64,000 nt of DNA from Nitzschia sp. pyKryTriq1 (taxonomy: Eukaryota > Bacillariophyta > Bacillariophyceae > Bacillariales > Bacillariaceae), in contig OY101127.1 of the NCBI GenBank assembly GCA_956465555.1, positions 1,116,001-1,180,000 of the forward strand, read 5' to 3'. Numbering within the stretch: the first letter of the stretch is position 1; each line of letters begins with the position of its first letter. Of this stretch, positions 10,351 to 20,043 are shown one piece after another. A program made the translations under genes and the position numbers. The notes beneath the pieces were generated by a model. That model did no database searches, was not told where the DNA came from, and worked only from the letters and a program-made list of their open reading frames with translations.

Positions 10351-11427
10351 CTTGAATGATTGATTTTGTTTTGGAAATAAGAAAAGGAGTTTGAAAAGTT
10401 TTTGTGGATGTTCTCGATTTTCAATTTGGATTTTATGAATGCAGTGAGAGGGTGGGTTTTGCGTTTTGGTTGTCGATGGGTCGATGGACTGAAGAGGATT
10501 CGATTGCTGGATTCAGGATGATTCGATCGTGGAACGGGCCCTACCCGAAGTGATCCCCGCCACAGCCCGTCGAATCAAAAGCGAAAAAGTATTCGACGAA
10601 CCTTGAAATCCACCACGTCAGCTTTGGGGCTTATGCAGTCGCTGATGCATAGCAGCTGGTAGGGAAACGTCATGGTCTTTCTTGACATTTCCTACTTATG
10701 AATTGTGACGGTCATCCTGCATAGACATTTCGGTATAGTGCCTGTCCTTGAAGGAAATTCTCTCTGAATCAGGAATGGTCCTTCTTGACATTTCATTAGC
10801 GAATTATGATATAAAGGTCAGTCCTGAAAGACATTTTTGTCCTCTCCCTTTCAATGAGGAGCCTATCGAAGAATCACAAGGAACGATTGAAGTTTCATTC
10901 GAATTGCTTCTCTGGGTGTTCGTGGTAGTCTTTTCCATCTCTATATATAAGCCACATTGTGAGGAAGAAAATGTCCCTTCCTCCCGATACCACAAATAAT
11001 CACCAATCACCACTAAAATTCTTTTCCTTGCTTCGGTTGCCTGGATGGATGACCAGGAGACAGCAGAAGGGCGGGTAATATGTTTCATGCTTCGTTCATC
11101 AGACACCACCTGTTACGAAAGAATACTTCGCGTACTGTACAAAACTGGTACACAACTTTCGGTATCATCGTTCTGTCTGCTTTCACAACCATCACGGAAT
11201 TGTCTCACGAGATCATGGATAAGATCCATTCTTGCGACAAGATTCTTTTTCTCACTGGATCATCTCGAACGCATTGTATTGAGAAACAAAAATGTCAAAG
11301 AAGGCCCAAAGAAGTTCATGCTGTACCAGTACCGCCTACAACATGGAAGCAATCCAGAGAGCAGAAAACCTTCCTCATATGTTGCAAATCGAGGGTTTCA
11401 ACTGTCGACTCATAAAATCTCGTTGCG
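10351..11427. other. Noncoding region upstream of globin 1
   Basis: Probable globin 1 promoter side plus the area before the cyclase-PDE relic. It has an imperfect repeated block (10668-10840). Open frames at 10748-10999 and 11045-11431 show no family features. Confidence 0.5.
10668..10840. repeat. Imperfect repeat, period about 105 bp
   Basis: Segments at about 10670-10735 and 10775-10840 both read TGGTC.TTCTTGACATTTC, then a GAATT.TGA word, a GGTCA..CTG word and AGACATTT. Similarity is partial but keeps the order. Confidence 0.55.
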
Positions 11428-13051
11428 ATGAGCTTACAAAGGGGCATGACGGATAGCGATGATGATCTAGATCTCCAATCGCTTTCCGAAAGCGGCGGCG
11501 CAGCACTGCCGAGAACTTTAGCGTATCATTAACGTCCGCCGCTATCGCAACGAATCAAGCGTCCCCAAACGTCACTATTCCTCATTTTGAAGTCAGAGGG
11601 GAAGGCTATCGTGATGTGACTCGCGCTGTCCTCGTAGCATACTCTCCTATTGTGACAGACCTGAATGCCTGGAACGAGTACTCGCTCGCCAACCAGGGAT
11701 GGATCGAAGACGGCTATGTTTTACGTGGCGACGACTGCGGACTCAAGAATCAAGAGGGGCGCCATTTTACGGAAAAGCCTGGAAAGGTGGAGTACTGTCC
11801 TCTTTGGCAAGAAAGTGAACAATTACAATCTGCCGACACATCCCGGATATAGCAAGATTTTTGAACTTATGCGGGATACCAAAGCACCAGTTTTGTCCGA
11901 GACATTCGATGTTTCTAACATCTTGGGCGAGGGAGCCTTGTTGGAACATGAAGACGACCTACTTCTTCATCCCGAGACTATCTTCCTACAACCATTTTTC
12001 GATTCATTCGATAAGCAGAAGCGCGTTGTCGTGGGAACTATTTATCACGGTCCTGCCATGGGATCTTTACTTCAACAAGCTTGTTCACGAGGGCGCCGAA
12101 GCAATGATTTGCATTCAGTTCGCAAGGATACTTGTGGAGGGGGTTTCAGCTATAGAGTTGAAGGTCCAGTCGCGACTTTCATGCACGAGCCCAGGTACGA
12201 CTTTCTGGCACATGTCGTACCGTTCGGACTAACCATCGATTTTTCTCAAGCCGACGACGACGCGGAGGATGATCATTGTGAATGTTCCTTGCATATCTAT
12301 CCCACGGTGGACTTTGAAGAGTGTGCGACAGTGCTTGTACAGTAGTATTGACGAGCTCAAGCGTTTCCGCCAACTGATTGTGAATACTGTTCTGGCCACC
12401 GATATCTTTGACAAGGAAGTACAAGCCCTCCGCAAGAGCCGTGGTGAGAAGGCCTTCAGCAGCAGTACGAGCACACAGGAGGAGTCACCGGATGAATGTG
12501 GTGGTGATGGTGATGGGGGTGGCCGGCAAGACGATGTCAACCGCAAGGCTACAGTTGTGATTGAGCACTTAATCCAAGCTTCGGATGTTGCTCATACGAT
12601 GCAGCATTGGCACATTTATCAGACATGGAACGAGAGTCTGTTTGCTGAAATGAAGGCCGCGTTCGACACTGGAAGGTCGACGAATGATCCAGCGCGAGGA
12701 TGGTACCAAGGAGAATTGGGCTTCTTTGATAACTACATCATCCCACTCGCCAAGAAGCTGCAGAACTGTGGTGTGTTCGGTGTGCGTTCGGACGAGTACC
12801 TGAACTTTGCTCTAGAGAATCGCCGCGAATGGGCCAACAAGGTGGAGGAATGCCTGGCTAGGATGGTGGAGAAATACAGTGTCTCAGGTCTCAGCGGAGG
12901 AAGCACCAGGGGGCACTACAAGTACTATCGACAATTCCACTCGCAGCGAGATAACCACATCGGCTGCCTCTCCTATTGCTATGGACAAGAGATAGGCGAA
13001 TGGAAGTATCACGTTTTGTGGTTGGTGTGTAGCATGCATGAACGAAAATAG
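11428..13051 (+). pseudogene. Collapsed third copy of the cyclase-phosphodiesterase gene
   Basis: Pieces of the same gene type as at 20-28 kb lie in three frames. About 11530-11810 encodes the start of the sensor ectodomain (HFEVRGEGYRD, NQGWIEDGY, CPLWQ). About 11810-12330 continues it after a frameshift (YSKIFELMRDTKAPVLS, VVVGTIYHGPAMGS, CSLHIYP). From about 12343 it jumps in a third frame straight to the C-terminal part of the PDE domain (DELKRFRQLIVNTVLATDIF through NFALENRREWAN). The second membrane span, the whole cyclase domain and the first half of the PDE with its HNFEH and HD metal residues are missing. The last 230 codons are still open and conserved, with an ATG at 12269, but lack catalytic histidines. 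The N-terminal portion (11428-11532) is uncertain. Confidence 0.85.
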
Positions 13052-13310
13052 CTTCAAGTGGCGTGTCACGGGGACCAGTGCCGGTTGTGAATATTTTGCT
13101 TTATGGGGACAAGGACCAAAACTTCAATCTTTAGAGCCTACTCCTATATGATAGAATGGGTCGATGTTGTGCTAGTTTACATGCAAGTACCGTTCATATT
13201 ATGAAGCAGGAACTCAATAGAGATTCAAATAATAATAAAAATCAGTCTGTCGAACGAAAAATTCGTCCTCGAGATGTGATTTTTTCCAAAACCCAGCAAT
13301 TCGCCATCCT

Positions 13311-13880
13311 TTATTTGACGTTCTTTTGCGCTCGGATCATATCGTATGATAGGGCACCATATACTTCCACCCAGTCGGCTTTGATATCGTCAGTGAAATC
13401 GTCCTCTCCGAGCAGCTCCTGTACAGTTCCAATGAGAGCTCGTCCCATACTAGGGAAGTACTCGGGCTTGACACCGTATCGCACATGTTTTTCACCGAGC
13501 TCCATAAGGATTTCTGTCAATATCTCAATATCAGGACCCAACATGCTCAAGGCCTTGTCAATCATTTGAATGAAATACTTGGCGTGTTTGACGAAACGAG
13601 GATTTTTGAGTACCTCTGGCGCCGATGGGTCCATATCCTTTGAGAATCCAAAGATTCTTTGAGCTTCCGGCTCGAGGGCAAAGAGTCTGTGAAGAAAGAA
13701 AATGAGAGAGGACAATATGAGACGACTGACTCCCACCGGTCATTTGACTCCCTCCGTTTTGTTGACTTACTTTTGAAACAGCTTAGTGCCGACCTTTTCC
13801 TCGTAGTTATCCACGCGTCTGACTTTCTCCCAGCTCTCGAGAACTTGGGAAACAGTACTGTAGCTCATGTCGGCGACCAT
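13311..13880 (-). CDS. Globin 2, paralogue of globin 1
   Basis: A second 161-residue globin with the same two-exon layout (13771-13880 and 13311-13686, 84-bp intron). It keeps all haem-site residues (Phe51, His71, His104). It differs from globin 1 mainly in the last third: LIGTVQELLGEDDFTDDIKADW here against LIESVREILGPEDFTDDVKSDW. Exon 1, the intron and the first half of exon 2 are almost identical in DNA between the copies, intron included. Similarity stops about 17 bp upstream of the ATG and just past the stop, so the promoters differ and expression may too. Confidence 0.93.
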
Positions 13881-15266
13881 CTTGAATGATTGATTTTTGG
13901 TTGGGTAAGGAGGTAAAGGTAACTTGAAAGGAAGTGCTTGTTTTGAGCTTTGCTGTCTCCTCGGCGGTTTTATGGCCGACGTCCGTCAAAGAAATCTCCA
14001 TCATCATCAGAGGATAATAGGAAGATTTCCTTCGTTTCTTCTTCCTTCGCAAAAGAATCCCCGCCGCGGTCATCTGGTGCGAAGATGCGTCCTACCGGTA
14101 GTACATAGAACAATAATTTACCACCGCAGTAGTAGGTCGTACATAGGTTTTCTGAGACGACAATTCCGATTTGGATCCAGGACTCGCTCCAGTCATGAAC
14201 GTCCGTTATTTTGATATTGGATTGTGATGACCGATGACCGGCGCAGTCGAGCGCGGCACAAGATCTTCTCTCTAAGAAGGGGGGATATCATCTTGCAATA
14301 CAATTGTGGCGATGATGGAGAGTTGTACTTGTGGGCGAAGCCCCGACGGAGGGTCCATTTGTGGGACATTTATTTCTTAGCCAATAATTTGTGTGTCCGA
14401 GTGCCCCCTTCCCTATGTCCGAGTGCACCACGAACTCGGATAAGTTCGCTTGGAATTCGACTTTATTTAATGGTTTCGATGAGATGCCCTTATGTCCAAC
14501 CCCCCTGTAGCGAGACAGATACCCCCCTGTAGCGAGACAGACTGCCGTTCGGTGGTATGTTTCGGTTGCAGTTGTCGGTTTTAAGCTAGGAGAATAGCAT
14601 GGAAGAACCCATTGAAGTCAGAAGCAAGTGACGTGTCAGCAGCATTCGCAGAAGCTGCTTCGGGCAATTCAAGATTATGCCCTCGTCTCCCAACAACTCG
14701 TGGAGAACCATACTCCTCGAGCTCTTTTCGTGAAGTCAATACCGATTTTGTCGCACGATTCTGCTGCATGCAGGGAGAACCGAAAAATGGCAGAAAAATG
14801 CGCTAATCCACCTTCCGACTACGTGAAGATTACACGTGATTATTTCATCGACGAGGTCGGAATCGGAAAGCGGAACATTGTGCTCTCTGAAAGTGGGCTA
14901 TATAGTGAATTTCGCCGTGTCAGAACTGTTCTATCCAACAGCTATGGTACGATTGATTTTACTTATGGCAGGAAAATAATAAGTTACAGCGCGAAGGTAG
15001 AGAAGCCGAGAAAATACAGTAACATGCAGAGCAGCAACGAAAACGGGAAATCACTTGCAAGTCGCGTATTTTACTGCGGATGTCGGACGACGGAGTCTCG
15101 AGATGATGCACGTTTTTTCGCGTTGGGTCAATTTCCCTGCATTTTTGCGCGGTCCGTGATTTCGCAAAAACAACACGGCACTCACACACGGCCAGCATCA
15201 CACATTATTACTTCAACACATTATCGGCATTTCTTGCTTGCTTGAGATGAGAGGGACATAACCGGT
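13881..15266. other. Noncoding 1.4 kb
   Basis: Upstream side of globin 2 and of the next plus-strand gene. A 205-codon open frame at 14628-15245 has no recognisable features and I treat it as chance. A 22-bp tandem pair sits at 14499-14542. Confidence 0.5.
14499..14542. repeat. 22-bp tandem repeat, two copies
   Basis: ACCCCCCTGTAGCGAGACAG plus two bases occurs at 14499-14520 and 14521-14542, with a change in the last base. Confidence 0.85.
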
Positions 15267-17824
15267 ATGGATGCTGTTCCACAAAATTTGAGAGGGGGTA
15301 AGAGTATAACATCTTTTTCCCACTCGAAACCTCGTACTACCACTATCAGTGGAAGCCATAGTCGAAGGTCCAAGAAGAAAGGAATGAAAAGACCGGCTCA
15401 AAATCACCAAAGGATATTAGACGAGGGGTTTGTGTCTTCTTCGAGTAACGATATCGACATGATGCTGGAGGATATTAAAAGCGGCGATTCAAAGATGGAT
15501 GGCCGATCCTCAGGAGAAGGAAGTATTATGCGCTGTGACGAGCCAGATCCTGAAGCAATGGATGCTCTCATCGCCTCCGAACTGAAGAGCCTCAGCCTGG
15601 AAGAGAGGGCGGCGGTCTACGAGGATGTTCATGGAGTCGCCCCCCCTACCGAAGAAGAGACACCAGAAGCTATTGCCAACTGGATCGAAAGATTCAAAGA
15701 AATCTTACGAAAGAACCGCAGCAAGGCGGAATACGAGAAAGCCGCCTTTCTGAATCCAGACTATGTGACAGACCCCAAGATCCTGATGATTTTCATCAGA
15801 GCCGAGGACTATGATATCAAAGCTGCCGTGCAACGCATCATCAACCACTACAAGCACAAGTTAGAACTGTTTGGCATTGATAAGCTTGCAAGACCGATCA
15901 CTTTTGAAGACCTAGATGAAGATGACAAAGCCGCTGCTATGACAGGCTTCTACCAAAAACTTGATTTACCTGATCAATCAGGGCGGCCGGTACTGATTAC
16001 GTTCCCTCATCTTATGAACTTCAAGACTGTCATAAACCAGGTATGTCACTGGAAGTTCTTTGTCTCGCTCCTTCTAAAAAATACAAGAAACCATCGTCTC
16101 ACCCCCACCGCTCTTCTTCACCACGTTGGCTTCTTGTTTTTGTTGCTCCTGCCTCCACCACCAACAACACCAGGTTCGAGCTCTTTGGTACCTTCTCATG
16201 TCCGCCGTTCAAGACGACGAGGAGGCACAAAAGAACGGTTTTGTGGCCGTTGCGTACAGTACTGGACTCAAAGATGAAGAAAGCGCACTGCCAAAAGGCC
16301 AGTTGGAGCTTGGGCTCAAAGCTTCATTCCTGATTGATACGATACCATACAAGCTTCGAGCCTTTCATCTGTGCCACGAGAGTCAGTTGCTTCGTCCTCT
16401 CCTGGCCACCATGCAAATGGCTATGGGGTTGAAAAGTCGTCTCCGTGCTCGCACGCATTGTGGTAAGTTCCCGGGATAGCGGGATTCTCATCCTCTTCCT
16501 CCTCGTCTCACCCCAATATGTCATCACCCACCGCCACCATCGTTAGGTTCTCATACAGAATGCAAATACGAACTAATGACTTTTGGTATCCCAGTCGCCC
16601 TGATTCCTATGGACGATGATGGTCGAGTGGATATGAGTAGCTTTTTGCGGATGACGGCCGAGCAAAGAAGGCAAGAAGAAACGCAGAGCAACAGAGAAAA
16701 GGAGGAGGAAGCCCGTGGGAGAATTCTTTTTCCATGCGCAAACGATGTTTTGCTGGGTAGAGGACGGCCTTATCGTAAGTGGTGACCGTCCTTTGATGGC
16801 TCCTGCGTGTTGTACTAACGTCGTCATTGTTCAATAGCAGCAGCTAACAACACTCTTCCTTTCTTCTTGTCGCACACCAACTACTACGTCTAATAAACAA
16901 ATATACCATATTACAGAGGACTTTCCTGGGAATCTGCGACTAGCAGCGCTTGTCGAGGAGCATCGCTCGACGTACAAGGGTCTAAGTAAACGCAACAAGC
17001 CCACCTACGCAGAGAGCATCATTCGAATCGTCAAGGAAGATCTCAATGGGCGCTTTCTCAAAAAGGCGCCTAACATCGCCGGTGCTACCAATGATATTCC
17101 TGATCAGTCTCTATCCTCCTTCAGCAGCAGCACGACGGTGTACGAGGCACCTGCGGCACCTGCTGCTAGAACTGGTGGTGATGACACTCAACAGGAAGAA
17201 GGAAGTCGGCAGCGCCATGAGCAGAAGGGGGAGAGTAGTGGTGGTGCTGGGGACTTCTTCCATTGGGTTGAAGTCGACGATGAAGTTGCTCGAGACAAAG
17301 TTGGCCACAGCTTTCGCACAAAACCAACGCGGCGGGGCTCTGGGGACTCCTCATCTACGGGTATTGGTAGTACGAGAGCAAATAGCAGCTCCTACAGGAA
17401 TACCAGCACAATCCCCGCGTGGGGCGGGGCTCCCTCTCGTAACAATACTCCTCCTCGTCCTGCTAGTGGCAGCGCGGCTGCTGCTTCTCATCGTAGTAGT
17501 ACGGAAGAGGACGACGAGGATGGTGACAGCAGCAGTGCAGCACGAATAAGCACCGAAGAAGACATGATCGGCCACTACATTCCTGCTGGAGAAGGAGAAG
17601 AAGAAGAACCAAAGAATTGCTTCGCTCGTCGTCGCAACTCTGGGATCGTCGCCGCCGCCGCCGCCCCCTCGGTCAGCAAGCGAGCGAGGGTAGGAAGAAG
17701 GTCCTCCTCGCCAGAAGAGGAGCAGCAGGACGACGACGAGGCGGAAGAGGAGGAGGCGGAAGACGGAGAAAACAGAGGAGGTGCTGGTGGCACGACGAGT
17801 GGTGGTTCTATGCCCCCCTCTTAG
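15267..17824 (+). CDS. CRAL-TRIO (Sec14-like) and DUF6824 fusion protein
   Basis: Four exons (15267-16040, 16174-16462, 16547-16774, 16917-17824) give 732 residues, and every junction keeps frame with GT-AG sites. After a basic N-terminus, residues about 130-370 form a lipid-transfer domain: ILMIFIRAEDYDIKAAVQRI, LFGIDKLARPITFEDLDEDD, DLPDQSGRPVLITFPHL, and the end GSHTECKYELMTFGIP, rebuilt across the third junction. Residues 420-500 are a DUF6824 module beginning NDVLLGRGRPYQDFPGN and continuing YKGLSKRNKPTYAESIIRIV, a domain almost confined to diatoms and relatives. The remaining 230 residues are Ser-, Gly- and acid-rich and probably disordered. Known: Sec14-type domains carry phosphoinositides or other lipids. 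Inferred: a lipid-responsive regulator. The role of DUF6824 is not established. Confidence 0.87.
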
Positions 17825-18733
17825 CTAACACGAAGAACACTTCTAGAGATGACGAATCATGACCGAGGGCACTAGCGTTGTTGGTGTTCTTGGTGGCTGT
17901 ATTGGTGTGTTCACCACGATATTAGTAGAATTGGTGCAGCATCGCCCTGCAGCAACTGTGACGACGGACGGTTGTCCTTCCCCTGCTCTGGTGGTGGTAC
18001 TACTAGTACTCTACTACTATTAGGACGTTGCTGTCAAGAAGAGGAGGAGCGCCGTCGTCGATGTGCTTTCTTACTAATTTTGTGGTACTACTACTAGTTC
18101 TAGTAGTAGTACTACTCAGAGTAGGGGCGGGAGGTACTAGTCCTACTACTAGTAGTACTTTTCAATTCCTTTTACTACTAGTAGTACTTTTAGCTGCTCA
18201 CAAGAATAGTAAAGAGTAGTCCGCAACAGCCAGTAGTAGTAGCTAGTAGTAGAGTCTACGAATACCACACTATATCCGGGTCCATTTGGATGCGCCGGGG
18301 TGCGGGGGGGTGACGCTCAGCTGCTGGGGTCGCACCCCCTCCCCGAGAACAGTTCGCGTCGCGCTCCCGCATCCCCAGAACCGAGAGACCTCGCAGATAA
18401 TACCGGTACAATAGAAACGTAGGATACGCGCGTTCTGCGTTCTGTATACTAATGCACGTACAGTACTTGTATAGAGCGCGGTGTGTCTGATTGCGATCTT
18501 CTTTTTTTCCGATATCTACGCAGTATTATACTACCGGTATAATATGCGTGCTTTCGCGATGCCGCCACATGGCAATATTATCTTTTTTCATCTGCTGCTT
18601 TCTTCTCTACTATCTCAGGATGGGTGCTGAATTCTGGTGTTGTTGCTGAATGATAGACTCAATCATCGATAGAGCTGGCGACACATGCTGCAAATTGTTG
18701 AATAATAATTGATTGACGAAGCGCATCATCGCC
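17825..18733. other. Noncoding, ACTAGT-rich region
   Basis: Stretch 17995-18260 is dense in TACTAGTA-type palindromes (for example around 18090-18190), followed by a GC-rich block near 18290-18380 and ACCGGT words near 18401 and 18533. No gene supported. Confidence 0.6.
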
Positions 18734-19882
18734 ATGTTGACGACGCCCAATAATAAGACGATATTTGCTGTTTTCTTTCTCTTGCTGGTGCTGAACAACC
18801 AGCATCGTCATCGTCATCGTCATCATGCGATGGCTCTGGTGTGCCTCTATCCCCTGACGGCATCGTCTCAGCTTCGCCTGCAGACGCTGGAGCGAATGCG
18901 AGGATCTACAAGTCAAAGTACTGCTGCTGCTGCGGGAGGATCCTCGTGGTTGTTGGGTTGCACTCGCACGACCATGGCGAGCAAGCAGGAACAGCCGCAG
19001 CAGCACACACCATCCTTGTCACTGTTGGGTGATGGCGCTTCTTATAGAAATATGAGTACCGAGGCTGCTGGTTCTCACGATGATTTCAGGCCGGCTGCGG
19101 TCGAGAAGTTTCTCTCCAACCTTGAACACGCAACAACTCGCACTGCCTGGCTCAAGCTTTCACCAGAGTTCTTTGACTTGTTCCAACAACGTGCGGCCGA
19201 GTATCGTTCCTCTTCCTCTTCCTCTTCGGCTGATGATCCGTATGGTCCACGCTGGGCTATTGCGAATACAGGTATTGACTTGAGTGGGACATGGATCCCC
19301 ATTGTCACGTCGGATTTTAAACAGGCCTTTGATTCCTTTCTTTCGACTTGTTGTGGCCAGTTTTATCCATATTTCCGCCGCAAAATCATGGTCAACTTTC
19401 TAGGCTTGACCAAGGAAGTCATTCAACAACACCAAATGGGCCGAACACTTGAAATTGTTTCTTCCAACCCGGTGGGACAATGGAATCGTACTCTTGTCGC
19501 ATCCGGTACAAGTAGTAGAAAAGGCGGAAGAACAAACAAGAGTACTACTACTAATGGTACTGATGCTGTGTTCTTTGTACCCATCTATCAAACGGTCCAA
19601 GACCCCGAAGGAGATATGGTGGAAATCGAAGCTTGGTGGGAAAATGGTGGAACGGTTCACCGTAGCTGGTTGCGCGGAATTCCTACTGCTACTACTAGTT
19701 CCAACACCAACCACAAAGACAAAGACAAAAACAAGGTCAAAGCGAATGGAATCTTTGAATCACGTCGATTCCTAGAGAGTCGAAATGTGCTGGTGTGCGA
19801 ATCCACCTTTCACCCATCAACAACAGCTTCAAGATCGATCCAGATGGCGCGAGTGGTGTGGCGATACAGTCGAGCAAACTAA
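18734..19882 (+). CDS. Lipocalin/FABP-like secreted or plastid protein
   Basis: A 382-residue single-exon protein; the first true ATG is at 18734. Residues 9-21 (TIFAVFFLLLVLN) form a signal-like hydrophobic segment followed by a His/Arg tract. The second half looks like a lipocalin-type beta barrel of the diatom kind: IDLSGTWIPIVTSDFKQAFD, then KIMVNFLGLTKEVIQQHQMG, MVEIEAWWENGGTVHRSWLR, FESRRFLESRNVLVCES, and a final SIQMARVVWRYSR strand. The opening GTW plus the terminal VW-R pattern support this. Ser/Thr/Lys-rich inserts break two loops. Ligand and localisation are unknown. I hold the family call moderately and the gene call firmly. Confidence 0.68.
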   Translation: MLTTPNNKTIFAVFFLLLVLNNQHRHRHRHHAMALVCLYPLTASSQLRLQTLERMRGSTSQSTAAAAGGSSWLLGCTRTTMASKQEQPQQHTPSLSLLGDGASYRNMSTEAAGSHDDFRPAAVEKFLSNLEHATTRTAWLKLSPEFFDLFQQRAAEYRSSSSSSSADDPYGPRWAIANTGIDLSGTWIPIVTSDFKQAFDSFLSTCCGQFYPYFRRKIMVNFLGLTKEVIQQHQMGRTLEIVSSNPVGQWNRTLVASGTSSRKGGRTNKSTTTNGTDAVFFVPIYQTVQDPEGDMVEIEAWWENGGTVHRSWLRGIPTATTSSNTNHKDKDKNKVKANGIFESRRFLESRNVLVCESTFHPSTTASRSIQMARVVWRYSRAN

Positions 19883-20043
19883 TAACTGCGGCCGACGACT
19901 CCTCGCACTCGCTCCATCGAGTGATATACTGCATAGTTCAGTATAGTAGCGTATATCAGCGTTATACACACAATAAGTAGTGAATCCCCTATATCATAAG
20001 CTCTAGTAATAGCTACCCCAGACAGATAGACAGCATAGGATGC

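Noticed and set aside
9781-13880. Whole 3.5-kb unit (globin plus cyclase relic) as a tandem duplication
   Set aside because: Only the globin transcription unit is shared between the two places; flanks differ within about 20 bp of the start and stop codons.
14628-15245. 205-codon plus-strand frame before the CRAL-TRIO/DUF6824 gene
   Set aside because: No domain, membrane span or coil, unusual composition, and it abuts the promoter of a well-supported gene. I treat it as chance.
17995-18260. Possible functional palindromic array
   Set aside because: The TACTAGTA palindromes are simple-sequence drift of TAG/TAC units without constant spacing, so I report only the genome-scale enrichment.
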